Positions 1-12,035 are shown, numbered from the stretch's first letter. The stretch: DNA of 64,000 nt from Ricinus communis (GCF_019578655.1 NC_063265.1:6792501-6856500); one strand, 5' to 3'. Notes: generated by a model not told the origin, from the letters alone. Numbers and translations: made by a program.

Positions 1-1
1 T

Positions 2-592
2 GATTTCCAGATAGAAACCATCGCGTTGTTTGATACAGGAGCAGACCTCAATTGTATCAACTGCGAACTGGTTCCTAGAAGGTTTCATCAAGAAACCAAA
101 GAAAGGCTGACTTCAGCCAATTCTTCAAAGATTAAGATTGGCCGGTAAAACTGGGCCGCAATCCTTAATAATAATATTGCTTTAAAAATGTTTTTATTCT
201 TACAAAAGATCTTCAAAGAAATCGTTATCTTAGGGACTCCGTTTATCAATTTGATAACTCCCTTTAAAGTGACAATCACTGGAATCATTTTCAAAGCTAA
301 AGATTCAAAGATTGTTTTTCCTTTTCTAGAAAAACCAAAAAAGAGAAATTTGAATCTTATCAAAGCACATTCCATTTACAATTTTGAAATCAATGCTTTG
401 ATCAAAGGTAAACAAACCCATCTTTCTCATCTTCAACAAGATGTGGGTTTGAAGAGAATCCTAGATCAATCGCAAAATGATTTTGTTCAAAGAAAAATTT
501 CCGATTTTCAAATGAAGATTGAGAATGAACTCGCTCCGATCTTCCAAATGCTTTTGGAATCGAAAGCAACATATGGTAGATTTGCCATATGA
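2..592 (+). pseudogene. Viral ORF1 fragment: aspartic protease and start of RT region
   Basis: The retroviral-type aspartic protease active site, Leu-Phe-Asp-Thr-Gly-Ala-Asp, is encoded at about 26-46. The frame is interrupted by a stop near 147 and continues in the same frame from 188 to 592. The C-terminal part (about 480-590) is the spacer leading into the RT; a second copy of it lies on the minus strand at 52738-52600. The fragment begins upstream of the window. The family assignment (pararetrovirus protease in the ORF1 polyprotein) follows from the motif and its position before RT. It cannot give an intact product. Confidence 0.8.
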
Positions 593-1894
593 AGACGATT
601 TTCGGATAAGCAAATCCCTACTAAAGCCGGACCCATTCGGATGAATGAGTTTTTAGAAAGCCATTGCAGATTAGAGATTAAAGATCTTGAGTCTAAGGGT
701 TTAATTACAAAGTCTAGATCACCTTGGTCTTGTGCGACTTTCTATGTCAATAAGAATAGTGAAATAGAAAGAGGAACTCCTAGGCTAGTGATCAACTATA
801 AACCCCCGAACAAAGCTCTTAAGTGGATTAGGTATCCTATTCCAAATAAGAAAGATCTTTTACAAAACTCGCATTCGCATTCATCTTTTCAAAGTTTGAC
901 ATGAAATCGGGATTTTGGCAAATCCGGATTGATCCAAAAGATCGTTACAAACGGCATTTACAAATTCCATTCGGTCGAATATGAGTGGAATGTCATGCCT
1001 TTTGGATTAAAAAATGCCCTTCCGAATTTCGGAAAATCATGAATGACATTTTTAATCCATTTTCAAAGTAATCGCATTGTCTACATAGATGATGTTTTAA
1101 TCTTTCAAATTCCATTGAATAAAGCATTTTAAACACCTAGAAACGTTTTTCTATGTTGTTAAGAAAAATGGTTTAGTGGTTTCAAAGTCTAAGATATCTC
1201 TTTTCAAACGAAATTAGATTTCTTGGTCATTACATCTCTCGGGGTACAATCACTCCAATCGAGAGAGATCCTTGCATTCACTTCAAAGTTTCCGATAAAA
1301 TTTTGGAAAAAACCCGACTAAAGATTTCTTGGTAGTTTAAATTATGTTATAGATTTTTATCCTAATTTAAACTGTCTTGCAAAGCCCCTGCATGATAGAC
1401 TAAAGAAAAACCCTCCTCCTTGGTCTGACCAGCACACAAAAATAGTCCAAAGCATTAAAAAACAAGTTTTAGAAATTCCTTGCATCTGGTGATTGATCCT
1501 TCCATTTAAGATTGTAGAAACGGATGCATCGGAATTAGGATATGGTGGGATTCTAAAGCAAGTTCAAAATTCCAAAGAATGTATTGTCCACTACGCTCAC
1601 TGGAACGATACTCAAAAGAATTACTCTACTATCAAAAAGGAAATCCTTTCGATAGTTCTCTGTATTTCTAAATTTCAAAGCGATCTTTTAAATCAAAAAT
1701 TTCTTTTAAGGATTGATTGCAAGTCTGCAAAAGAAGTTTTACAAAAAGATGTCCAAAATATAGCTTCAAAACTGATTTTCGCCCGTTGGCAAGCTATCTT
1801 ATCTGTTTTTGATTTTGAAATTGAGTTTATTAGAGGAGAATCAAATTCTATTCCTGACTTTCTAACCAGAGAGTTTTTACAAAAACAGGAGTGA
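593..1894 (+). pseudogene. Viral ORF1 fragment: reverse transcriptase and RNase H
   Basis: RT motifs are visible in several frames. The N-terminal palm segment is at 641-900, a Phe-Asp-x-Lys-Ser-Gly-Phe-Trp-Gln block starts near 894, and the catalytic Tyr-Ile-Asp-Asp is at 1082-1093. RNase H follows at 1493-1894, with the Thr-Asp-Ala-Ser motif near 1510-1521 and a C-terminal stop at 1892-1894. At least three frameshifts separate these blocks. RNase H ends six bases before the next ATG, so ORF1 and ORF2 were nearly contiguous. A plant caulimovirid RT is favoured over a Ty3/gypsy RT because no integrase follows and a viral promoter and leader lie downstream. Confidence 0.85.
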
Positions 1895-1900
1895 TACAAA

Positions 1901-3395
1901 ATGCCAAGAAAGTCAAAATCCAAAGAAGAAAAGTCCACTAGCCACTCAAAGCCCCAAATCCAAAGCCCAGTGAAGGAAGTTCTCCCTTCAACTTCAAAGC
2001 CCATAAGGACTTGGACTGAGATAATCCAAGAAGAAATTAATCAACCGGATCCAGTTCAACAACAGATGGATCCCTTCAAAGTCGATCAAGCCAAACAAAT
2101 TCAGGAATGGCTTGCCCAGCAAGACCCTGAATTCATTCAAAGAATAGAAGAATACAAAAGACAAATGGTTCAATCCCTATCTGAACCATCTACAAAGCAA
2201 ATTATTCCAAAGCTAGAAGCAACTCCAAAGTCGTCATCTTCCTCCACAAAGGGTAAAGGTATATTATCTATCCCTTTTCAAAATACCGAGATAGAGATTT
2301 TCCCTCAAAATCTATCTCAAAACTCAAATAGTCTTTCAAAGCCAAACTCTCAGGAGATTGTTTTGACGCAATCAAAACGTTTTAAATCAAATGAGTATTT
2401 GGAAAAACCTATTTTTCAAAATATTTTAACCATTGAGGAAGGATTCTGCACGGAAAGCCCCTCAAAACTGGTTTCAAAGATTTTCCTCCAGTTGGTTTTT
2501 AAACTCGAATATTTCAAAGCCTCGGGGCTTATTACTACCAATCCTTGAAGTTACTGGTTCGGCCAAATTCAAGCATTTCAAAAAGACAAAGCTCATAAAG
2601 ACCCTGCATATTCAACATGCACAATCCAAAGAATCCTTCACCCGTCCGATTGGGGTATGGATTTACACTCTCTTCGCTCCTTCCCTACTTCTCTAAAAAG
2701 AACCTACCCTTCAAATCTTAACACATCTTTCTCCTATCGGGATTACCAGCAAGCCCGGTTCAATACCTTCTTATCCAAAACGAAGGAAGAAGCCACTCCG
2801 GCTATTCTACTTCGACACCAATATCCAAACCTCCAAAATCCCTTACTCTTGGTTTAAACAGGTTGGTGGAATTACTACAGTAATGCCCCTGAGACTCTTA
2901 TTCCGAAGTCTTACCCCTGTTCAACCTATTCAAAACAAATTACAAACCAAATTCCATGGAAAAGCGTTTTCCCCGCCTTCTCCTTTCCCCGCTCAAATTT
3001 CTTTTTACCCGGGTATGTGTATGGTACTTTCACTTCAACTGCTTCCGGATGGTGAGATTACACTTATCCGTCGATTCAAAGTAAAATGGTGGGATAAATT
3101 CAACCACCAAGACAAACTGTCCCTAAAAGCCGCTCAAAACTTCTTGACCAAACATAGCTTCTTGCCTCCTAAAGAACAAACAACGTTCTTGGCATGTAAG
3201 TCTTTTCTCCTTCCAAAGCTTGCATGACCAAACCAAGAAGATTTCCTTCAACTTATAAAGCAGTTTGCCGAGACAAATTTCTTTAAAGGCAAATCCAAAA
3301 CCTCATCATCATCCTCTTCCAGCGCTAGTACTGCTGCATTCGATTTGGATGACCCAGCGGGAGACGATTGTTATGGGATACTCAAAATCTCATAA
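1901..3395 (+). pseudogene. Viral ORF2, unknown function, frameshifted
   Basis: The ATG at 1901 starts seven bases after the RNase H stop. The first 215 codons are open. They encode a basic start, a Gln/Glu-rich middle and a run of serines near residues 111-115. The reading then passes through at least three frames to a stop at 3393-3395. The C-terminal half contains a conserved Trp/Arg-rich block (about 3045-3120) and a Ser-rich tail with an acidic end. Other copies lie at 56699-58177 (+), 55674-54242 (-) and 51306-50867 (-). Position after a fused ORF1 matches florendovirus ORF2, whose function is not known. It could also correspond to the transactivator position of other caulimovirids; I see no recognisable domain that decides this. 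Confidence 0.75.
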
Positions 3396-3490
3396 ATATT
3401 ATCTCCTTCTTTAAAAGCCCATGGGTTAAAAACCAGAAATGGTAGCCCAAGGTTATTTGTGTTGGGCCAAAAAGCCCACACTAAAGCCCA

Positions 3491-3593
3491 CAAAAAGAAA
3501 AAGAAAAAGAAAAGAAAAAGAAAAAGAAAAAGAAAAGAAAAAAGAAAAAGAAGAAGAAAAGAAAAGGAAAGACAAAAGAAAAAACAAAAGTCA
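3491..3593 (+). repeat. (AAAAAG)n polypurine tract upstream of viral promoter
   Basis: An almost pure A/G tract of AAAAAG and AAAAG units between the ORF2 stop and the promoter. The same tract lies at the same place in the copies at 54070-54146 (on the minus strand) and 58273-58350, with different lengths, as expected of a microsatellite. Apparent Lys/Arg-rich ORFs through it are artefacts of the repeat. A purine tract could prime plus-strand DNA synthesis in a pararetrovirus; that role is inference. Confidence 0.85.
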
Positions 3594-3771
3594 AAAGAGC
3601 AAAAGATTCTATCAAAGCATGGCCGACAACTTTCTCAAAAGGCGGTTGGCATTATCTAAAGACTCCAAAGCATGTGAAGAATCTCCACAAGACTCCAAAG
3701 ACAAGTGGAATCATTTCTACTCCACTAAGCAAAGCATCCAAAGCCCGTGACAAGTATCCAAAGCTCCAAGA

Positions 3772-3787
3772 CCTCTATAAATAGAGG
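3772..3787 (+). promoter_or_regulatory. Viral TATA box region (left copy)
   Basis: CCTCTATAAATAGAGG, a near-palindrome around a TATA box. The copies at 58534-58549 and 53874-53887 have the perfectly palindromic form. The 170 bp upstream (3601-3771) carry six CAAAG words on this strand and no CTTTG. Transcription would start about 30 bp downstream, giving the leader that ends in the shared 3' region. By position it is the equivalent of the full-length-transcript promoter of caulimovirids. Confidence 0.65.
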
Positions 3788-4035
3788 AGTCCTCCTTCTT
3801 CATCCCTCAGAATTTAGAATTCAGAACTTAGAAGAGAGAAGAAAGAAAGAAAGCTCTTCCTGAGTCTAATTCTCACAGAAGAAATTAGAGTGAAAAGAGT
3901 GAGTGAGAGAGAGAGAAATCTTGTAACTCCTCTTGTAAGTCTATATTCTTCTTGTTTCAAAGTTTTACAAAGTTGTATGTTTGTTTAAAGCTTTCAAAGT
4001 TATTTATATGTTTATGTTCAAAGCCTGTTATTATC

Positions 4036-4041
4036 AATAAA
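4036..4041 (+). terminator. Viral polyadenylation signal AATAAA (left copy)
   Basis: AATAAA inside the leader about 250 bp after the TATA box, the usual place in caulimovirids where the signal lies in the terminal redundancy. It is conserved in the other leader copies at 58792-58797 (+), 53630-53635 (-), 62161-62166 (-) and 63971-63976 (-). Confidence 0.55.
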
Positions 4042-4171
4042 GCATTCAAAGTTTATCTTCTTTATTTATCTTCTTCTTCTTTCCCCATCATCAAGTGTAT
4101 GCTCTGTGCTTGCCTCGTAAGAGGATCCTGCACATCAGAAACTTGTTGGTTCTTTCTGTACAAACTTTGAT

Positions 4172-5500
4172 AGAATGGTTTACCCTTTTGATACAAATAA
4201 TTATGTAGTTTTTTTAATAACATTATAATATTTTAGAAATTAAAACGTTAACAATAATTAAGTAGTTATAATTTATTTATTTAGTATTAATTTGTGATTT
4301 CATTATTATTATAATTCTTATCAACTTTTTTTATCAAAGATTTACTGTATTAATTCTTATAGAGTTTAGAGAGAAAAATAGTCTCACAATTTAATTTTAT
4401 TTTTAATTTAAATAAGTTTCGATGAGTTTTGAATGATCCGACAAGACTAGAAAATTTTATACTTTGTCATCTATCGAACAAGACCATTTTGTAGCTATCA
4501 GACTTCGTTTGAAATTTAATTTCTAAAATTATTAATAGTTTTAATAATTTAAACATAAATTACTAATAATATAATTTTTATAGTACTAGATTGTGATAAA
4601 AAAAACTATATAACCTTTTAAGTAAAAAAGTTAAATCACATGATCAAATTTTATATTTTTCAAACATAAAATTTTGACAACATTTCTCTTATCTCTAAAA
4701 ATGACAAAAGAAATTTAAGTTATGAATTTATAAATGCTGTAATTTTATTTTAGGTCGGATGACCAATCTATGATCAATTACTTCTACTTCCTTAAAAAAA
4801 ATATCAAGTGTCCTAAACTTTTCATAATTGAGATTTCAAATTTATATTGTGATTGAATTCATTTACAAATTTAAAATTTATGTCTTGGAATGAAGTAGAA
4901 ATTAATTTAAAAAGTTTTACATATTTAAATTTATACATAATTGGTTATATCTAAATTAAATTTTAATAAAAAATAAATAATTTTTTTAAATAACTTTTAT
5001 ATTAGTTTTTTTCAATATATTTCATAAAATGAAAATATCTCTTTCAACTCATTTTACTTTCTCTTTTATATATTTTTTTAAAAAAATATATATTAAAATA
5101 AAATAAAAAAAGAAAAAAAGAAATTCATAATCCAAAAATCAACAAAAACCCAAAATGTGGAATGGAAAGATAATGAGGAAAGGAGTATAAATGGGGTTAA
5201 CTTTTTTGAAAGAAATCTTTGTTAGATAATCTCAGGGTTCACATTCTAAAAGCAAAACTGTCTAACAAAGCAATGCCATACTTCAACAAAAGCGATCCTT
5301 GTACGTGCCACCATCACAGGACCACCTCACCAGAATCCACTCAAATCAAACACAAAAACTACTTGCTTAGATACAAAAAACAAGCTTAATGGAAGCAAAA
5401 ATCTTCATATTTTCTATTAATTAACTGGATGAGTGATCTCTTCTTCTTGTTCTTGTTTGTTCAATAAGAAAATTAATTAAACTCAAAACCCATATTATTG
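4172..5500. other. AT-rich spacer
   Basis: Non-coding, strongly AT-rich with many A and T runs and no ORF of interest. A TATAAAT lies at 5186-5192, about 0.9 kb before the patellin ATG; it is a possible but unproven promoter element. A GAA-type microsatellite follows at 5537-5571 and probably belongs to the patellin promoter or 5' UTR. Confidence 0.6.
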
Positions 5501-6031
5501 TTTTTCTTGTTGGGCTCCTCTATCTAGTCAAGACTCGAGAAGAAGAAGAAGAAGAGAAGAAGGAGAAGAAAAGCAAGTACTGTCGTAGCCCGAAATTCGA
5601 GCTCGTTTGGCGTGTGTGAGAGAAGAGAGAGAAAAACAGAGTGTGGGTGTGGCCTACAGTACTACAATCTAAGAAAAGAAAAAGTGTATAGTATTATGTG
5701 GACCCCACTCTATGCAGCCCCCCGGTGCCCCTGTTTGTCCCTCAATTATTGTCACCTTCTCTTCAAGCTAGCCGAGCCGTAAACACCCATCAGCTCGGCT
5801 CTATCGATCAGCGCGTGCTGTTACTATCCTTCTCTCCCTCTGCCCCAATTCAAAATTTCTTTTACTCTTTTGCTTTTTCATGGTTTTGCTTTCTCTCTTT
5901 TAAGGAAGTTGGCTGCTTTTAAAGTTTCAAACCAAAAATCTCTCTCTACGCATTTCTTGCTCTATTTCGTGTCTCTCTGTGGACTGTAATAAGTGACAGG
6001 GAGCAGTGCAGTCCCTCCTAACCCACTTCTC

Positions 6032-6056
6032 CTTCTTCTTCTTCTTCTTCTTCTTC
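6032..6056 (+). repeat. (TTC)n microsatellite in the 5' leader
   Basis: Pyrimidine repeat about 60 bp before the patellin start codon, typical of CT-rich plant 5' UTRs. It makes the long open frame upstream of the ATG (with a Leu run) look coding, but that stretch has no ATG in frame before 6116. Confidence 0.8.
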
Positions 6057-6115
6057 ACTTGTCTAAAATTGCATTTACACAAAGATTTAAGATATTCTAC
6101 CTGGGTTTCTCGATT

Positions 6116-7756
6116 ATGGAAGCTTCATTATCACCCAAACAAACCCCTCATCACCACCAAGATCACCTTCTTTTACCAGAGGCCTCACCAAGGCCTACTT
6201 ACAAGAAAAGCTTCGTTGCCACCATAATGGAAGCTGCTTCTCTCCGCACTCCTTCTTTTAAAGAAGACACTTATTTTATTTCTCATCTCAAATCCTCCGA
6301 GAAGAAAGCCTTGCAAGAGCTTAAAGACAAGCTTTCCGCTAGCGAGTCCAATGTTGATTGTTCCATGTGGGGCATTCCTCTCCTGGGTGGTGCTGAGAAA
6401 GCTGATGTTATACTGTTGAAGTTTTTGAGAGCTAGAGACTTTAGAGTTCTTGATGCTTTTCACATGCTGGACAAGTGTTTGTCATGGAGAAAAGAGTTTG
6501 GTGCTGATAATATTTGTGAAGAGGATTTGGGTTTTAAAGAACTTGAAGGCCTTGTTGCTTATATGCGTGGATATGATAGAGAAGGACACCCTGTTTGTTA
6601 TAATGCTTACGGTGTTTTTAAAGATAAAGAAATGTATGAAAGAATTTTTGGAGATGAAGACAAACTTAACAAGTTCTTAAGATGGAGAGTTCAAGTTCTT
6701 GAAAGAGGGATTAATCTTTTGCATTTTAAGCCTGGTGGTGTTAACTCTATTATTCAAGTTACTGATCTTAAAGATATGCCTAAAAGAGAGCTTAGAGTTG
6801 CTTCTAACCAGATCCTCTCTCTTTTTCAAGATAATTATCCTGAAATGGTTGCTCGTAAGGTAAACCAAAAATGCCTTTTCTTTTCTTTGTTTCATTCTTT
6901 TTGTTCTCTTCCTTTCTCATTCTTTTCTTTAATTTTTGTTTTTGGGTGTTTCTAGATTTTCATCAATGTCCCATGGTACTTCAGCATGTTATATTCAATG
7001 TTCAGTCCATTCCTTACTCAACGAACCAAGAGCAAGTTTGTGATCTCTAAAGAAGGAAATGTTGCAGAAACACTTTACAAGTGAGTCTTGCTTTACTTTC
7101 ATTGATGTCGCCCATTATTGTTTATGTTTCTATTTTCTTTTTCCTTTCCTTCATTTCATGATGTTGATCTTGATCCCACTTTGTAACTTGCTAGCTACTT
7201 TGAGTTTGTTGTCTTAAAACTACTCCTGTTTTGTTAATTATCATCAGATTCGTAAGGCCTGAAGATATTCCTGTTCAGTATGGAGGATTAAGTAGACCAA
7301 ACGATTTGCAGAATGGCCCACCTAAACCAGCTTCTGAGTTTACTGTAAAAGGAGGGGAGAAAGTTAACATTCAGATTGAAGGAATTGAGGTTCCACTTAA
7401 CAACACAATTTAGTCTCTCTAATTCCTTGATTTTAACCAAAATCCAAAACTAACGTCAAAACTAAACTAACAGTTTATCTTCTTCTGGGTAATAGGCTGG
7501 TGCAACAATTACATGGGACATAGTGGTGGGTGGATGGGATTTGGAGTATAGTGCAGAGTTTGTGCCAAATGCAGAAGGAAGTTACACCATTGCAGTGGAG
7601 AAGGCAAGAAAAGTAGCATCGTCAGAAGAGGCAATTCATAACTCTTACACGTCAAGAGAAGCTGGAAAAATGGTGCTATCTGTTGACAATACTGCCTCCA
7701 GGAGGAAAAAGGTGGCTGCTTATCGATACATTGTCCGCAAATCTAGTGTTGTTTAG
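6116..7756 (+). CDS. PATL6: Patellin (Sec14-GOLD phosphoinositide-binding protein), PATL6-like
   Basis: Four exons at 6116-6859, 6956-7080, 7248-7389 and 7496-7756, each with GT..AG borders and consistent phases, give 423 residues. The ATG at 6116 is the first in frame and starts the short Ser/His/Pro-rich N-terminus typical of small patellins. A CRAL-TRIO N-terminal helix region spans about residues 90-145, with the Leu-Lys-Phe-Leu-Arg-Ala-Arg motif. The Sec14 lipid-binding domain spans about 150-310, and the GOLD domain covers the last ~110 residues. Known: patellins bind phosphoinositides and act in membrane trafficking at the cell plate and plasma membrane; small patellins such as PATL4-6 lack the long acidic N-terminus. 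The length and sequence match my memory of Arabidopsis PATL6 closely. No defects seen. Confidence 0.93.
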
Positions 7757-9341
7757 ATTTCTCATTATAGGTTGCCAATTAGTATAATCTAATGAATAAG
7801 TATTTTTGTTTGAATTATTTGAAGGGGATAATGAATTTACTTATTAATGGTTGTGAACTGTTTTCTAGTGTTTACTTGATAGTGTACTAATGTAATGTGT
7901 AAAAAAAGAAGTATTGTTGGGTACTAATGCTACATTGGCTTATGCATATGTATAATATAGTAGTAAAAGCAAGTTTAGCTCTCCACCCTAGAGACCAAAA
8001 GGATAGAATTTTTGGCCGCTTCTAATCTGATATTTGTTTTTGATTTGTTTTTTCTTTTTCTCTTTTGGCTTCTTTAGATTTTAGATATCTATTTCACACC
8101 CTTATCCATAAAAACATGAGAAGCTGAAAACTTTATGGGTTTATTTTAGTGGACTGCATATACTCATCTTTAAAATTTAATTGGATATTTTTTAATTGTG
8201 CTATTATATAATATAGTACATTTTAATTTCTAATTCTTTATCTCTTATTGGAAAGTTTGAAATTCAATTTTCGAAGGCGGGTAAGACAGTCCAATTGAGA
8301 AAAAAAGAAAAGGAAAAAGAAAAGGGAAGGCTAGTGCGGGAATAACAAGGTCACGGGTGTTGGGGTGCGCAAGGCTGTTTAATAGAAGTGTTGGACTGAT
8401 GATGACATTCTTCTTCTTCTTGTGCCTGTTTTGTGACCTGTGTCATTTTGCTTTTGCTTGTTAGACACATAATACATCATCCTATTCCCCTCTGTTACTG
8501 CATGTTCTTGTTTTTTTTTTCTTCTCTCTAAAAAAGAAAAGAAAAGAAAGGTTTTGTCTTTCTTCTTTTGTTCTACCCATAATGCTTTATCTACCTACGA
8601 AAGTACCAACCTGCGCCCTAGCTGTGATTCTTGGGGTAATGCCCATGCTCAATTCAATGTGTCCCTGTAATTTCCTTTTGGTAATACCCGCCTGCTATAT
8701 TACCAAATTTTATCAGGGAACAAATGGTGTCCTAAAATACTCGGAAGCATTTATTAGGAAAAGGAAAATTTCTTTAACAAGCTTGTTCTGAGATCCCAAC
8801 GTAGTATATGAAATTGTCCAATGGAACATAAATATATGCTAAATTACTACCTGCCCTTCTTTCTTTTCAGTTTGTGTAATGATTCCTCAATCTTTATTCA
8901 CTGTCATGTGTATTTCAATGATAATAATAATGTGGTGTCGTTTCCATCATTAACCTTAATTAGTGTTTTGCATAATGAAATAATTTTATAACTAAGTTAA
9001 AAAGACAAGAAAATATTTATTCGTTGATGTATCCCTACCTACATTCCTGTCTTTTTTCCTTACCAACCATTTTTTGTTGCATCAAAACACAACATCTCCC
9101 ATTAAAAGGACTGCTCAACCAATTCTACAACCTATTCTGATGGCCCAGCCCAATTTATTTCAAAATTCTCGTGAATCTCAGTCAAGTAAATATTACACGC
9201 ACCTTGCGTCTCCAACATGACGCAACCCGTGTCTTAGAGAGCTCCTGTTTGTCCTATCTTGCGTCTACATTTTGCCAAATAGGATACCAGGTGAAATTCT
9301 GAGAAAGACTCCGTCCTACTATGAATGTCGTTGATACAAAA
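7757..9341. other. Spacer downstream of patellin
   Basis: 3' UTR followed by AT-rich intergenic DNA. Short purine and pyrimidine runs occur around 8290-8330 and 8510-8550. The short open frame at 8582-8791 has no recognisable features. I see no gene here. Confidence 0.55.
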
Positions 9342-9449
9342 AATTATAAAGTGACATATTATTGTTGATTAATTGTTATATTTAGATTGATTGATTTTAA
9401 TTATGAATAATTAATCGTAATAAATAATATTATATATCACTATATAATT
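9342..9449. mobile_element. Possible short MITE
   Basis: About 108 bp with imperfect terminal inverted repeats: aattataaagtgacatatta on the left against the reverse complement of the right end, aattatatagtgatatataa. The interior also folds on itself. No clear target duplication was found, and in such AT-rich DNA this may be chance. Confidence 0.35.
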
Positions 9450-10699
9450 GGTTGTTTATGCATAATATGGTAGACTAAATCTGTCTAAATTTTTTTTTAT
9501 TGTATCTAATTGGAAATATGTTTATTTATATCAGAATTTACTTGTATTTATTAACTAAACTAAAATTTTAATTTTTTATTTAATTTAATAAATATTTTAG
9601 TTTTAATTTTTAATATTTAAACATATTTTTATTTTTAAATTAATTTGACATACACTTAAATTTTAATTTTTTTACACTTTTAAATGCTTAGACATAATAT
9701 GTCAATGTATTGAACAAATACATATGTTAAATAATATTAAGATATTAAAAAAACTCAAATAAGTGTTAAATTATGTTAAATTCAAAATATAAATTCGTAT
9801 TTGTATTTAGTTGGACCAAGCAAGTTTCAGCATAGTTAGAGGAAAAATTGGCTGAGAAAAAGACAATGTCACTGCTTTTGATCAAAAGAATTGAGTCATT
9901 TAAGCTGTGATTAGTCATACTATCCCTGCTGTTGGATTGGGCAATTGCAAGTCTGGTTCTAAAGCTACAGATTCTGTTTTCACTGTCATCTCTGAGGTAC
10001 ATAACATCCATTTTGATTATAGAAATTAAAACCCACTAATAGTCTAACAAAATATAAATTATGAGATGGTAAAATATTTTCTAATTTAATTAAGATTTCA
10101 AGTACAAATATACTGTGGTGCTAAAGCTCTTAATAGTTAATTTGGGTTTGCTACTTGATTAATCCATTAGAGTCCAAATCAATTTAAATAAGACAAATAA
10201 CCATGCACTAGGTAGATTATATTCTAGATCTAGGTACACTCTGCGCTATATATTCGGTGTTCAAAATATGACTGTTTCATTTAAATAAGGGAGTTAAATT
10301 TTAAAATACATATATGAAAGAGTTTTAATTCAAATATAATATCCTATATATCATTTTCGATTTAAAATAAAATTGTGAGTTTTCTTTCAGCAATCCGGTT
10401 TGATTTTATCTTTTTCATTTTCAATTCTCTATCACTTAAAATTTCAAATTAAATTTTTACAAATTGTTGTTCTTTTTTTTTTCTTTTTTTTACTGCATAA
10501 TATTGTTATTCTTATTTTTTTCTATTTTGTTCTCATACATAAATTATGCATATTTATATTTTTGAAAACTTATTTTTGACGAGTCAAAATTCTTCATTTT
10601 TCTCCATTCTTCAGACTTTCAAATAAGATTCTACAAGTATTAATCATTTTAAAAAAAATATGATAACAGTTTCAATGCTAAAAAATAATATATTTATTT
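9450..10699. other. AT-rich spacer
   Basis: Long T and A runs and no credible ORF. Some weakly repeated words precede the tandem array that follows. Confidence 0.5.
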
Positions 10700-12035
10700 A
10701 TAGAATATTAAGATTCATTATGTATGAATTACAGGTTCATTATTTTATTCATAATTTTGATAACAATTTTATTTTTTAAATTGAATAGATTCAATTTATA
10801 TCAAGTTGAGATTCATTATAAATAAACAATAGGTTGGTCAACTTATTCATAATTTTAGTAACAATTTTATTTTTGAAATGAAATAAATTCATTTTGTAGT
10901 ATACTGAGGTTCATTATATATGAACTACAAATTCATCATGTTATTTATAATTTTAAAAATAAATTTATATTTGAAATGGAATAGGTCCATTTTATAGTAC
11001 AATAAACTTTATATCAATAACATACGAATACAAAAGTTTTATATAATAAACATGTTATATGTGCATAAAAATAAATAAATATTAATGGGTTATAATGAAC
11101 TGATTCATTGTCTATTAAGAAACAGGTTCATTAACATATCATTTAAATTTATTATATAAAAAACTACAATTTTATTATGTTGTTTATAATTTTAAAAATA
11201 AATTTAATTTTAAAATGGAGTAGGTTCATTTTGTAGTACAATGAATTTTATATCATTAATAAATGAATATAAAAGTTTTATGTAATGAACTTGTCATATG
11301 TACATAAAATAAATCAGTATTCATGAGTTATAATGAACGAGTTCATTATCTATAAACAACAGGTTTACTAGAGTATCATTTGAGGTTCATTATATATGAA
11401 TTACAGGTTCATTATATTGTTCATAATTTTAAAAATAAATTTATTTTTAAAACGGAATAGATTTCTTTTATAGTACAATGAACCTTATATCATTAACAGA
11501 TGAATATAAAAGTTTTACATAATGAATAATGCCATATGTGCATAAAAATAAATCAGCATTCATGAGCTATAATGAACAAATTTATTATCTACAAACAACA
11601 GGTTACTTAAAGTATCACTTGAGGTTCATATGAATTATATGTTTATTATATATCAGCTACAGGTATATCATGTTGTTCATAACTTTGAAAATAAACTTAT
11701 TTTTAAAATTGAATAAGTTTATTTTGTAATACAATGAAGTTTATATCATTAACAAATGAATATAAAAATTTTATATAATGAATATTGATGAGTACGCAAA
11801 AAAATAAATTAGTGTTTATGGGTTATATAATGAAACTAATTCATTATTTATAAACAACAGGTTCATTAAAGTATTACTTGAAGTTTATTAAATATATAAG
11901 ATATTTTTATTATATAAATTTATTATTCATAAATTATAATAACAAGTTCATTATGTATTACTTGAGATTCATCGAATATATAACAAAAATTCATTAATAT
12001 ACTTAAGAGATTCATCATACATATATAAGATATTT
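10700..12035. repeat. Degenerate tandem array, unit about 240 bp
   Basis: The marker words tagtacaatgaa / tatatcatta recur at 10995, 11234, 11471 and 11727, spacings of 239, 237 and 256 bp. A partial unit begins near 10897. Each unit also contains ttcattatatatgaa, a motif like gttcattatctataaacaacaggtt, and catatgtgcataaaaataaat. Unit copies differ by roughly a fifth of positions by eye. The 3' end decays into short ttcat repeats by 12035. It has no coding capacity. It could be a small satellite or part of an unidentified non-autonomous transposon. Confidence 0.8.

Larger units (their letters stand above)
1..4171 (+). mobile_element. Endogenous pararetrovirus fragment (Caulimoviridae, florendo/petuvirus-like), 3' part
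   Basis: Seen: in order on the + strand, an aspartic protease motif, reverse transcriptase, RNase H, a separate downstream ORF, a purine tract, a TATA box and a leader shared with the copies at 53.5, 58.6, 62.1 and 63.9 kb. There are no LTRs and no integrase, so this is a pararetrovirus and not an LTR retrotransposon. Known: an ORF1 fusing MP-CP-PR-RT-RH followed by an ORF2 of unknown role is the florendovirus plan; petuviruses have a single fused ORF. The fragment is cut by the window edge on the left. On the right it stops in the leader near 4171, where similarity to the other copies ends. All ORFs are frameshifted or stopped. It is a dead genomic copy. Confidence 0.9.

Noticed and set aside
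3439..3750. Lys/Arg-rich ORFs near the AAAAAG tract (also near 54.1 and 58.3 kb)
   Set aside because: They are translations of the purine microsatellite and the promoter region, not proteins.
1..4171. LTR retrotransposon instead of pararetrovirus
   Set aside because: No integrase and no LTRs, and there is a coat protein zinc knuckle, a 30K-like movement protein and an internal promoter/leader, so Caulimoviridae fits better.
5993..6115. N-terminal extension of the patellin
   Set aside because: No in-frame ATG before 6116; the Leu run comes from the (TTC)n repeat in the 5' leader.
8582..8791. 69-codon ORF downstream of patellin
   Set aside because: No similarity recognised; composition is that of the spacer.
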